NCBI GenBank assembly: GCA_017508345.1
Contig: JAFVZD010000147.1
Location: forward strand, 1-8,774
DNA from: Clostridia bacterium
Lineage (GTDB): Bacteria; Bacillota_A; Clostridia; Christensenellales; UBA1242
Length of the DNA stretch: 8,774 nt
Direction: 5' to 3'
The notes below the pieces were generated by a model that was given only the letters and a program-made list of their open reading frames with translations, had not been told where the DNA came from and ran no database searches. Numbering within the stretch: the stretch's first letter is position 1; the number at the start of each line of letters is the position of its first letter. This document shows, piece by piece, positions 1 to 7,222 of this stretch. A program made the translations under genes and the position numbers.

Positions 1-2025
1 ATCCATAGGAAGAATACTGAGTGTTATTTGATCCGTAACATTTACAGATGCACCGTTATCTAGTAATACTCCACCTCTAATGAGTGACACACTATAATAA
101 GGTGAAGTATTGTATGTAATGGTGTAATCCACTAAGTCAAATTCTACATTTATGCTAATATCGCTAGCAGGCATAATAAATGTATTGTCTTGGATATCCA
201 CAGGATTGTCAAATTTATCCAAAACTAATACTTTCTTTGGTAGATAACCTGTATTAGGTGTGATACTAAATTCTACTGATTCCCCGTAATCTGCACTACT
301 AGGTACGATGATAGAGCCATTCTCACACTGATGTGTAATCTGATATGATTGTGTAGATACAACTGCCTCAAATGTCACATCTTGGGTAATAACGCTATCT
401 AATGTGATATTAGCATCCGTGGTGCAGAACCAACTTTGCAAGACATATCCCGGACAATTATAAGTAGGGATGGAGGCAATAGTGGAACCATGCTTGATAC
501 TCTGTACATCATTACCAGACATATATTCTGGCTGTGGTGCGACAAAAGTTACCGTGTATCTAGGTAATCTATAGTAAGCTACCAACACATTTTCTGCAGT
601 ATCAGTAATAGTAATGCTAAGATTATTAGACTGGTGGTCAGCATAAAAGTGATAGCCATCAATATCCTTTAATTCTATATCTATCTTTTGACCTAACTCA
701 GCAGACAATGTCTGTGGCTCGCTATATAAAGAATATTGGTCATCTTGGGTATTTTCTACAAAATATTTTATAGTGTAATCATACAACACTGGTGACTCAG
801 GTCCTTCGGGTAGGACTGGAGTCTCGGGCTGGGTAGGTGGAGTAACACCTTTTGTGAAGCATTGCAATGCTGGATTGTCATCTACAATAATCCAAATTTT
901 ATCAAAATCCCAAGCAGAAGCAAACTTTGTAGAGTACGCATTTTGGTCACTCAACCATGATAAATCTGTACTTTCTTGGGTAGGTATACTCAAACCACTA
1001 CTAACTTTGCCCGCTAATGGATCTATATTTGAATAACATTGGATAATACTATCTTGGCAATAATTGTATGATACTATGCCTCCAAAATATTGCGAAACGG
1101 TATCAATATTACCTAAATTGATACAATTAGCTATGGTGCTATTACCATCATCTGTAGATAGTTTTTTACTGAGTTTACCAGCAATACCACCTACATATTT
1201 ACTGGTACTGCTGATATTACCCTTGTTTATACAATTCTGGATACTACTCTTATTATTCATAACCGCACAAATACCAGCATCATACTGATTACCTGCAACT
1301 GTAGCCATATTGATACAATTCTGTATAACAGAAGTTCCATTCATGATACCTGCAAATCCTGCATTTTGTTGAGTAGGTGCTACAACACAACCACTCAGCA
1401 TACATTCATTAATGCTAGCGGATGTCATTTGTCTAATCAAGGCATTGTTATTGTTGTCACTACCAAAAATTGCATCAGAAAAATTGATTTGCTCCAAACT
1501 GGCAGAATCTAGGTTATCAATAAAACAACCTTGATTAAGGTTGACTAGACCTTTGATAGTTTTGCCTTCACCATGAATTACACCTTGAAAATTAGATATG
1601 CAAAACTCATTGAATTGTGGTACCACCTGAGATACAACCAACTCGTTATTGCCATCCATTATATAGTAACCTTTTGGTGTGTTATTATAACCTGTACCAT
1701 AATAATATAAATTACTCTCTGTGGTAATTTGGATAAAGCCTATATTGTGATAAGCCACAGAGATGTCATTGAATATTATATCATTTGTTAATTTATAATG
1801 TGCATTTATATATTTATGCAACGATGCATCTATATTTAATTCTTCTTCTATTAGATTTTTGTATTCATAAAAATCATCCGAACTAGATATTTGATAAGGG
1901 GATAATTCTGTGCCCTCACCTACGGGTGTGAATGTAGAATTAGCCGTAACAAAGCCTATATTACCGCCAAAAATCATCACTATAAATAATGCTAATATGT
2001 TGAAAACTTTTATTAATTTGCTCAT
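1..2025 (-). CDS. Secreted/surface protein with GLUG-type beta-helix coils and InlB-like repeats (3' end outside window)
   Basis: The frame is open for 675 codons from the ATG at 2025 to the window edge, with no stop, so the C-terminus is missing. An AGAGGA ribosome site lies 7 bases upstream. Residues 1-28 look like a signal peptide: a Lys, a hydrophobic core, then V-T-A before Asn29. After it comes GEGTELSPYQI (36-46), typical of the start of GLUG-type proteins. Residues about 200-335 hold beta-helix-like coils, with cysteines at 208, 237, 265, 301 and 330 in 'xNCIN.G.I' contexts followed by GGIAG or GGIVS. A proline-rich linker (393-415) leads to beta repeats starting near 417, 490, 561 and 634. 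The second resembles Listeria-Bacteroides/InlB B repeats and the third a divergent InlB-type repeat ending in FIMPASDISINVEF. By family analogy it is an exported adhesin or cell-surface protein. The ligand is unknown, and the anchor (LPXTG, SLH or other) would lie outside the window. Confidence 0.85.
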   Translation of the reverse strand, partial: MSKLIKVFNILALFIVMIFGGNIGFVTANSTFTPVGEGTELSPYQISSSDDFYEYKNLIEEELNIDASLHKYINAHYKLTNDIIFNDISVAYHNIGFIQITTESNLYYYGTGYNNTPKGYYIMDGNNELVVSQVVPQFNEFCISNFQGVIHGEGKTIKGLVNLNQGCFIDNLDSASLEQINFSDAIFGSDNNNNALIRQMTSASINECMLSGCVVAPTQQNAGFAGIMNGTSVIQNCINMATVAGNQYDAGICAVMNNKSSIQNCINKGNISSTSKYVGGIAGKLSKKLSTDDGNSTIANCINLGNIDTVSQYFGGIVSYNYCQDSIIQCYSNIDPLAGKVSSGLSIPTQESTDLSWLSDQNAYSTKFASAWDFDKIWIIVDDNPALQCFTKGVTPPTQPETPVLPEGPESPVLYDYTIKYFVENTQDDQYSLYSEPQTLSAELGQKIDIELKDIDGYHFYADHQSNNLSITITDTAENVLVAYYRLPRYTVTFVAPQPEYMSGNDVQSIKHGSTIASIPTYNCPGYVLQSWFCTTDANITLDSVITQDVTFEAVVSTQSYQITHQCENGSIIVPSSADYGESVEFSITPNTGYLPKKVLVLDKFDNPVDIQDNTFIMPASDISINVEFDLVDYTITYNTSPYYSVSLIRGGVLLDNGASVNVTDQITLSILPMD

Positions 2026-2032
2026 ACTCCGT

Positions 2033-2038
2033 TCCTCT
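2033..2038 (-). promoter_or_regulatory. Ribosome binding site of the surface-protein gene
   Basis: AGAGGA lies 7 bases before the ATG at 2025 and supports that start. A second GGAG-like stretch (2027-2031) is too close to the ATG to serve. Confidence 0.7.
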
Positions 2039-2069
2039 AAATTTTAATTTTTATTCGAGTATCAACATA

Positions 2070-2098
2070 ATTATACACTATTTTGCATAAAAAGTCAA
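2070..2098 (-). promoter_or_regulatory. Sigma-A type promoter of the surface-protein gene
   Basis: The -35 hexamer TTGACT (2098-2093) and the -10 hexamer TATAAT (2075-2070) are separated by exactly 17 bases. Transcription would start near 2063 and give a leader of roughly 38 bases before the ATG at 2025. The promoter lies downstream of the rpsO terminator, so the surface gene appears to be an independent transcription unit. The hexamers and spacing are identical to those of the secD promoter. Confidence 0.8.
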
Positions 2099-2118
2099 TA
2101 TGTAATTTTTGAAAACTG

Positions 2119-2138
2119 CATATTTTATCAAAAATATG
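2119..2138. repeat. Small AT-rich inverted repeat upstream of the surface-gene promoter
   Basis: CATATTTT and AAAATATG form perfect 8-base arms around a 4-base centre (ATCA). The repeat sits about 20 bases upstream of the -35 hexamer at 2098. It could be an operator, but the region is so AT-rich that chance is a serious alternative. Confidence 0.3.
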
Positions 2139-2180
2139 TATTTTTAATACTTTTTAGTAGCAATATTGGGCGGATAAAAC

Positions 2181-2212
2181 AAAAAAATCATTGCGTAATG
2201 CAATGATTTTTT
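2181..2212 (-). terminator. Intrinsic terminator after rpsO
   Basis: A perfect 13-bp stem (2182-2194 with 2200-2212) encloses a 5-base loop. It begins 2 bases after the rpsO stop and ends in a run of seven U on the minus-strand transcript. The stem core is TCATTGC/GCAATGA. The T run on the other strand means it could also stop rightward transcription, although no plus-strand gene approaches it. It separates rpsO from the surface-protein unit. Confidence 0.9.
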
Positions 2213-2214
2213 GA

Positions 2215-2472
2215 TTAACCTTTGAGACCTAGTTTTGCAATTAGTGCTCTGTAAGCCTCCAAGTCTTTTTCTCTAAGGTACTTTAGTAAAGCACGGCGTT
2301 GTCCAACTAGCTTTAACAAACCACGACGAGTGTGGTTGTCCTTTGGGTGAGCCTTTAGGTGCTCGGTCAAGTGAGCAATCCTATCAGATAGCAATGCAAC
2401 TTGAACCTCGGTAGAACCTGTATCTCCCTCTTTGCGTTGGAACTTAGCAATAATCTCTTGCTTTGTAGCCAT
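2215..2472 (-). CDS. rpsO: 30S ribosomal protein S15
   Basis: The protein has 85 residues and matches S15 almost throughout. [12 protein letters not shown] is the family signature near the N-terminus, followed by [20 protein letters not shown], the QRRALLKYL segment and the C-terminal [10 protein letters not shown]15 binds 16S rRNA helices at the central-domain three-way junction early in 30S assembly. The ATG at 2472 is chosen over the in-frame ATG at 2487 because a strong GGAGGG site (2485-2480) lies 7 bases before it, and the upstream ATG would put that site inside the reading frame. The resulting N-terminus ([11 protein letters not shown]) is a few residues shorter than the usual 87-89-residue form. 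It is the only gene between its own candidate promoter and the terminator that follows. pnp, a common downstream partner, is absent here. Confidence 0.97.
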   Translation of the reverse strand: MATKQEIIAKFQRKEGDTGSTEVQVALLSDRIAHLTEHLKAHPKDNHTRRGLLKLVGQRRALLKYLREKDLEAYRALIAKLGLKG

Positions 2473-2479
2473 ATACAAT

Positions 2480-2485
2480 CCCTCC
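2480..2485 (-). promoter_or_regulatory. Ribosome binding site that fixes the rpsO start
   Basis: GGAGGG lies 7 bases before the ATG at 2472. It overlaps the first codons of the alternative ATG at 2487 and so argues against that longer start. Confidence 0.85.
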
Positions 2486-2499
2486 ATAATATATTTGCC

Positions 2500-2548
2500 C
2501 TAAACAAAGTAGTGAGTGGATTACTCTCATAACCTAGTATAGGGTATG
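2500..2548 (-). promoter_or_regulatory. Structured leader of rpsO, candidate S15 autoregulatory element
   Basis: The predicted transcript start (about 2546) leaves a leader of roughly 74 bases. Bases 2548-2528 can form a hairpin with arms CATACCCT and AGGTTATG, one C.U mismatch and a 5-base loop. The CCCTA within that left arm (2544-2540) is also complementary to TAGGG just before the ribosome site (within TTTAGGGC, about 2508-2501), giving an alternative, exclusive pairing. A short GAGT/ACTC hairpin lies between. S15 represses its own mRNA in several bacteria through lineage-specific leader structures. That this leader does so is an inference from the foldings only. Confidence 0.35.
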
Positions 2549-2552
2549 TTCT

Positions 2553-2581
2553 AATATAACTCATTTTGTTTTAGTTGTAAA
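2553..2581 (-). promoter_or_regulatory. Candidate rpsO promoter overlapping the end of the HemZ-like gene
   Basis: The -35 hexamer TTTACA (2581-2576) and the -10 hexamer TATATT (2558-2553), each one mismatch from consensus, are 17 bases apart. The -35 lies within the last codons and stop of the upstream gene. No terminator is visible between the two genes, so read-through from the secD-side operon could also reach rpsO. Confidence 0.55.
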
Positions 2582-3761
2582 GACTTAAGTCAAAAAATTT
2601 TTTCTTTTTTTCCAAATATTCCTCTATACCTAGTATATATTGACCTACATCATAGGTATTGCGTTGCAAAACTCGCTCTTTGTGCAAGTTCTTGATAATG
2701 ATATTCTGGGCATCTGTACCACACCCTATTATTGTGGAGATACCCTCCACGATATCTGTAATGTATTCACATTTTTTACCCGGTACAGTATAACCAATAT
2801 TTTCTATACAAACATTATCAACTTCGCTATTGTAGACAAAATAAGGTTGGTAGCCCTTGGAAAGCATAAAATTGTAGATATTCTCTTGAATCTTACGCAG
2901 GTCTTTGATTTTATCCATATCTGTTAGAGGCAATTCCTCTGGATTGTGAGGACAATTGCGAGCGTAAATATCAATGTTGGTAGCTCCCATATCAATTGCG
3001 GATTGTAGACTCCTAGTGAGTTGCAATTCGTGTTCGTCTAGTAATCCTGCTACAAAACTGATGTTTATCTCAAAACCCATAGATGTTATCATGCGATATG
3101 TATTATAAAATTCCTTGAAGTCATATTTTCTACACAACTTTCGCATAGAGGTCATATTGAATGTGAGTGGGTTTAGGATTATGCGAGAAACATTGTATTT
3201 TTTGAGTAATTCTAGTTTTTCTTGTGTTACAAAATGCGGATGTTCTATCTCTACACTGGTCTCGGATATAGAGTATGCACTGAGTGCCAACAATTCTTCC
3301 ATTTGTTGCAGATTTAGGGATAATAGATTACCTGTGTAACAAACAGCCTTGATGATATAGCATTTTTGCTTGATAATCTCTCTGGACAAGTCCACTTCTT
3401 TTTTGAGTGCGTCATAATAATAAATCATCAAATCTTCTGCCTCGTTTATTTGAGTCATAACTCGTTTACAGTTAAAACATCTACAAAAGCAGAATGGAAT
3501 GTTGATACGCAACATGACTTCGTTGTCGTTACGCACAATATAGCCTTGCTCCTTGATTACGCGTGTAACTAGGTCAGACTTTTGTCTATTGTAATGGTAA
3601 TCCAAAAACATCACATCTAGCAAATTATCTAGTGCGACTCCTTCATTTAGTATGCGTCTACCCTCTTGGGTAGGTAATTGTATTCTCAATCCTTTTGTCC
3701 ACGGACATACAGAATAATCTTTCTTTAGTACGGGAGCTGTAGGAATTCTAAATCTTCCCAT
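2571..3761 (-). CDS. Divergent HemZ-like radical-SAM protein (coproporphyrinogen dehydrogenase family)
   Basis: The protein has 396 residues. Cys91, Cys95 and Cys98 (in IPFCFCRCFNC) give the CX3CX2C motif that holds the radical-SAM 4Fe-4S cluster. Cys93 is an extra cysteine in the loop. Residues 167-202 (ETSVEIEHP then NPLTFN) align with the HemN/HemZ pattern 'E.t.E..P ... INPQT.N', and FVAGLLDE (236-243) with the 'GLPGE' segment. Residues 303-333 (GYQPYFVY, ENIGYTVPGKKCEY) and IIGCGTDA (344-351) match the HemZ C-terminal pattern, so HemZ is a closer fit than HemN. HemZ proteins, usually longer, are assigned to oxygen-independent porphyrin synthesis. Two things are odd: the SAM-contacting GGGTPT motif is replaced by CYTGNLLSLN (141-150), and the Gln of NPQT is Leu. 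The substrate is therefore uncertain, and loss or change of catalysis is possible. The gene starts 11 bases after the recJ stop, with AAGGA 5 bases before the ATG, and is probably co-transcribed with recJ. Confidence 0.75.
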   Translation of the reverse strand: MGRFRIPTAPVLKKDYSVCPWTKGLRIQLPTQEGRRILNEGVALDNLLDVMFLDYHYNRQKSDLVTRVIKEQGYIVRNDNEVMLRINIPFCFCRCFNCKRVMTQINEAEDLMIYYYDALKKEVDLSREIIKQKCYIIKAVCYTGNLLSLNLQQMEELLALSAYSISETSVEIEHPHFVTQEKLELLKKYNVSRIILNPLTFNMTSMRKLCRKYDFKEFYNTYRMITSMGFEINISFVAGLLDEHELQLTRSLQSAIDMGATNIDIYARNCPHNPEELPLTDMDKIKDLRKIQENIYNFMLSKGYQPYFVYNSEVDNVCIENIGYTVPGKKCEYITDIVEGISTIIGCGTDAQNIIIKNLHKERVLQRNTYDVGQYILGIEEYLEKKKKFFDLSLYN

Positions 3762-3772
3762 TGTAATCCTTC

Positions 3773-6169
3773 TTAGTAAGTTTTTAAAATTAATTCTAAT
3801 TTGTTATAAAAAAATGAATTTTCCAATTTTGTTTGTGGCGCGTTGGTGATACTGATCTGGTAGTATCCGTATTCTTCGTTTACGGTAATTAGGCCTAGTT
3901 GCTTAAATGTCTCCACGCATGCCACAAATTGTATATAGTTGATGTCTTTTTGTACTTTTTTGAGTTTGTTAAAGTAGTTGTAATCGTCAAACGCAACGAG
4001 TTGCATTTTTGCCATCTTTTTGAATAGGTGAAAATATTCTCCAAATACCTTGCGTGTGATGTTTAAGCTCTTGAAAGGTGTGTATATAAATGGTGTGTTT
4101 TGTGGTATATAAATGGTAGCATCCGATTGTTTGTTAAAAAATGTAATGTATGATTCGTCCAGTACGCCATCTAGCAAAACGATTTGATTGTAATTACTAA
4201 AATCATTATTTAGGCTCGGACATAGACAAAGTGTATTATAACCATTTACATTGGATATATTGAGGTACTCGTGGCATATTATAATTTTGTCAAACTCATT
4301 GTTTTCTACAAAGTTTTTGTAACTGTTGAGCGTATTGGCAACAATTAGTGTACCATAGGATGAGCCTTGGAATTTTTGCAAAAGCTGATTCAATTGATTA
4401 CTATTGTAAGTTTGGAATTTGGGTTGCACTCCGCCGTTACCTAGAGCCAGTTGCTTGATATATTCTCCGCCTATGCGTTCCATACCAATATTAGGTATTG
4501 AGTCCAACTTGATATGTTTGACAATACCTTTGTTGGATTTGGTACCTCTGAATGAATCCACCTGCATCTCGATAATAGCTGATTTTTGGGAGTTTTGACT
4601 GATAGCATTGAATAATTTTGCAGAATTAAATGATAACAAAGTAATATTAGATGTCTGAGTGGTAAGGTGTGATGGGTTATTTTTCATTGTAGTGGTAGTA
4701 TTCTTATCGAATTTTAGGTTGAATAAAGGTGTAGGATTCTGACAACCGAATGGCTGTAATTTGTCAAATGCCTTGATGTAATCCGTAGTGATATCCTCCA
4801 ATTTGACATCAATGTCATACTCATAGAATGGTATAAAGAATTCGTCTGGGTACATCTCTGCCACTACTCTCTGCAATTCTGCCTTGAATTGTTGTATCTT
4901 GCTAGCCTCTACGGTCATACCTGCAGCCATTACATGACCACCAAAACTAGCCAGCAAGTTACCCAATTTGGTCAGTATTGCATGGACATTCATACCTACA
5001 ATGCTACGACAAGAACCTTTGTAGCAGTCACCTTCCTTACCCAACAAAAATGTAGGGCGATTGTATTCCTCTACTAACCTTGCCGCCACTATCCCCAGTA
5101 TTCCTATATTCCAATTATCATTGGATAATACAATAACCTTGGTATTGGCTAGATTCATCTTTTTGATTTCTCGAACACAATCTGCATAAGCGATATTACA
5201 CAGATCCTGCCTCTCCACATTATAATCCAACAACTGCTTGATAAGTGCGGATAATTGGGATTTATCTTTTTCCATATATAGCCTCAAGCTATGGTTGGCA
5301 TCTCCCATTCTACCTGCGGCATTAATCTTTGGTGCCAATTTGAAACTAACATCTTGGCTTGATAGTTGGCCGGTGATTTTCATCTCTTTTGCCAGCATGG
5401 ATATACCTAATGGATACGCATTAGGTGGGCGGTCTAGACCAATCTTGACTATTGCACGATTTTCATCAACTAGTGGTACTATATCGGATACTGTTGCTAG
5501 TGCTACCACAGATAGGTACCTAGATGCGGTCTTGCGTCCAGCCAATGCTTCTACCAATTTGAGAGCCACACCAGCACCACACAATTCTTTGAATGGGTAA
5601 TTTTCTCCCGGTCTTTTGGCATCTATTATTGGACAATCTGGTAGTATCTCGGGGCAATCGTGGTGATCGGTAACTATTACATCAACACCGCGAGATTTGA
5701 TGTATTCTATCTCTTTGTAGCCACTGATACCACAGTCTACTGTAATAATTAGACTGGGATTGTACAATTCTATTACTTTGTCCACTGCGTCCATAGTTAG
5801 TCCATAACCATCTGTATAGCGGTTAGGCAAAAAAGAGTGAGCATAGATATTCTTGGAGATAAAATAGTCCAATAGAACATATGTAGAGGTAACACCATCT
5901 ACATCATAATCACCGAATACTAGAATGTTCTCTTTATTTTTGATTGCTAGTTTGATCCTGTCAACGGCTACTCGCATATCATTGAATAAATATGGGTCAT
6001 GTAGGTCGTTGATGGTAGGCTTCAAAAATTTTTCAATCTGAGCATCTTGGGTATAGCCTCGCATTAGCAACAATTCAGCAACAGGTTGGGTCAAACCATA
6101 CTTGTCGGCGACTCTTGCTATTTGCTCTTGTGTAATATTCTCATAATTTTCGTTCTTACGAAATTCCAT
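3773..6169 (-). CDS. recJ: Single-stranded-DNA-specific 5'-3' exonuclease RecJ
   Basis: The protein has 798 residues, the long form typical of Bacillota rather than the proteobacterial form of about 577. The DHH phosphoesterase core shows all the metal-binding motifs: DYDVDG (87-92), DCG (145-147), TDHHD (167-171) and SDIVPL (228-233), with APKINAAGRM (279-288) following. The DHHA1 motif FGGHVMAAG spans 409-417, and QPFG (472-475) opens the OB-like nucleic-acid-binding domain. The last 230 or so residues resemble the RecJ C-terminal domain of Firmicutes, ending in a conserved-looking LENSFFYNKLELI pattern. RecJ degrades single-stranded DNA 5' to 3' with Mn2+/Mg2+ in RecF-pathway recombination, base-excision and mismatch repair. 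No core motif is missing. AAGGAG lies 5 bases before the ATG. Its position after secDF is common in clostridia, where apt and relA often come next; they are absent here. Confidence 0.96.
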   Translation of the reverse strand: MEFRKNENYENITQEQIARVADKYGLTQPVAELLLMRGYTQDAQIEKFLKPTINDLHDPYLFNDMRVAVDRIKLAIKNKENILVFGDYDVDGVTSTYVLLDYFISKNIYAHSFLPNRYTDGYGLTMDAVDKVIELYNPSLIITVDCGISGYKEIEYIKSRGVDVIVTDHHDCPEILPDCPIIDAKRPGENYPFKELCGAGVALKLVEALAGRKTASRYLSVVALATVSDIVPLVDENRAIVKIGLDRPPNAYPLGISMLAKEMKITGQLSSQDVSFKLAPKINAAGRMGDANHSLRLYMEKDKSQLSALIKQLLDYNVERQDLCNIAYADCVREIKKMNLANTKVIVLSNDNWNIGILGIVAARLVEEYNRPTFLLGKEGDCYKGSCRSIVGMNVHAILTKLGNLLASFGGHVMAAGMTVEASKIQQFKAELQRVVAEMYPDEFFIPFYEYDIDVKLEDITTDYIKAFDKLQPFGCQNPTPLFNLKFDKNTTTTMKNNPSHLTTQTSNITLLSFNSAKLFNAISQNSQKSAIIEMQVDSFRGTKSNKGIVKHIKLDSIPNIGMERIGGEYIKQLALGNGGVQPKFQTYNSNQLNQLLQKFQGSSYGTLIVANTLNSYKNFVENNEFDKIIICHEYLNISNVNGYNTLCLCPSLNNDFSNYNQIVLLDGVLDESYITFFNKQSDATIYIPQNTPFIYTPFKSLNITRKVFGEYFHLFKKMAKMQLVAFDDYNYFNKLKKVQKDINYIQFVACVETFKQLGLITVNEEYGYYQISITNAPQTKLENSFFYNKLELILKTY

Positions 6170-6186
6170 AAATTCTCCTTATTTTT

Positions 6187-6219
6187 AAAACAACCCTCCA
6201 ATAGTTGGAAGGTAGTTTT
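6187..6219 (-). terminator. Hairpin between secF and recJ (weak terminator, attenuator or processing site)
   Basis: Two 15-base arms (6187-6201 and 6205-6219) pair around a 3-base loop (CTA), with one G.U wobble and one U.U mismatch. The hairpin starts 8 bases after the secF stop and ends 6 bases before the recJ ribosome site. Only four U follow, and they belong to the stem, so full termination is doubtful. It may lower recJ expression relative to secDF or protect the secDF message end. Confidence 0.55.
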
Positions 6220-6226
6220 AATAATC

Positions 6227-7222
6227 TTAAACTGGTATTGCGGTAGTCTCTACCACATCGTCGCCGTCCTTGTTCTTTTCTCTCTTGACTTCCTTCATAC
6301 CAAGATTTGGGTTCTTTTTCATCAAGTATGCCCATATTGGAGCAGAGATGAATATTGAAGCATAAGTACCAACAAGCAAACCAAACAATATTGGTAAAAC
6401 AAATTCTGTCATGGATGGTACACCTACTACAGCTAGCAAGAATACTGCCATTATTGTAGTGATGGATGTGTTGATAGTTCTGTTTAGTGTTTGTTTTACA
6501 GATAGGTCTGCTATTTGCATAGGTGACAAATGAGTCAGGCTAGCCTTGCTAGTATTCTCTCTCAAACGGTCAAATATAATAATTGTGTTGTTGATTGAGT
6601 AACCTAGTATTGTAATAATAGCCGCGATAAAGGATGCATTTACCTCAATTCTAAAGATTGCAACCAATGCACACATTAACAATACATCATGTAGCAAGAT
6701 TACGATAGTAGCTATACCGCTGAGCAATTTGAATCGAATAGCGATATAGATAAGCATAGCAATGAGTGCCAAGAATACCGCCATTAAGGCATATGTCAAT
6801 GTCTCTGATGTAGATGTAGCACTCTTAAAGTTAGCGGATGCCGAATATCCTAGCTCACTGGATATGGTGTCACAAATGGTGGTATTGACATCCTCCATAT
6901 TCTCCACTCCTGCAGGAGTCTGGTATTGTACCTCTATACTAGCCTCTTCACCAGTACCCTTCATTTGTATAGAGGATGCATGCACACCATTGTCTGCCAA
7001 AATATTTTCGATATCATCGCTCAATTCATTGAATTTGCCATCTTGGGATATCTCCTCTCCTACCTTGACCTCTAGTACACTACCACCGGTAAAGTCCATA
7101 CCAAGGTTGAAGCCCAAGACACAAAACATTATTAAACCAATTAAGAAAATTGTAGCACTCAGCATAAGAAAATACTTGGTGTATTTGCTAGGCTGAAAAT
7201 TTTGTAATTTATTTGAGTTCAC
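6227..7222 (-). CDS. secF: Protein translocase subunit SecF
   Basis: The protein has 331 residues, the usual size for separate SecF, with six predicted membrane segments: about 17-37, 143-162, 168-190, 196-216, 253-269 and 274-300. The periplasmic-type P1 domain lies between the first two. Signatures are LGMDFTGG (40-47), GYSINNT...FDRLREN (207-223) and QTLNRTINTSITT (244-256). With SecD it forms an RND-type complex that uses the proton or sodium gradient to help pull exported proteins out of SecYEG. The start is GTG at 7222, with GGGAGG 9 bases upstream; no nearby ATG would keep the first membrane segment. It overlaps secD by 14 bases, suggesting translational coupling. Oddly, position 212 is Asn where many SecF proteins have the Asp of 'GYSxNDT'. 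The tail (303-331) is charged and cytosolic. Confidence 0.95.
   Translation of the reverse strand: MNSNKLQNFQPSKYTKYFLMLSATIFLIGLIMFCVLGFNLGMDFTGGSVLEVKVGEEISQDGKFNELSDDIENILADNGVHASSIQMKGTGEEASIEVQYQTPAGVENMEDVNTTICDTISSELGYSASANFKSATSTSETLTYALMAVFLALIAMLIYIAIRFKLLSGIATIVILLHDVLLMCALVAIFRIEVNASFIAAIITILGYSINNTIIIFDRLRENTSKASLTHLSPMQIADLSVKQTLNRTINTSITTIMAVFLLAVVGVPSMTEFVLPILFGLLVGTYASIFISAPIWAYLMKKNPNLGMKEVKREKNKDGDDVVETTAIPV

Noticed and set aside
854..1288. Two short plus-strand open frames
   Set aside because: They lie antisense to the surface-protein gene, whose frame is open for all 675 codons with a signal peptide and repeats.
200..1500. Possible CRISPR or DNA tandem repeats in the repetitive surface gene
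   Set aside because: The repeats exist at protein level only. The DNA copies are diverged, in frame, and have no constant repeat-spacer pattern.
2473..2487. Upstream ATG giving a 90-residue S15
   Set aside because: The GGAGGG site would fall inside that frame, and the added residues (MEGLY) do not resemble S15.
2367..2564. Open frame of 65 codons on the minus strand overlapping the rpsO leader
   Set aside because: It overlaps rpsO in another frame, and its product matches no known protein. The rpsO frame clearly is the coding one.
5238..5600. Open frame of 120 codons on the plus strand
   Set aside because: It is antisense to the conserved DHH core of recJ and has no family resemblance, so it is a shadow frame.
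6762..7196. Open frame of 144 codons on the plus strand
   Set aside because: It lies wholly inside secF, antisense, with no ribosome site or recognisable product. The secF frame is well supported by conserved motifs.
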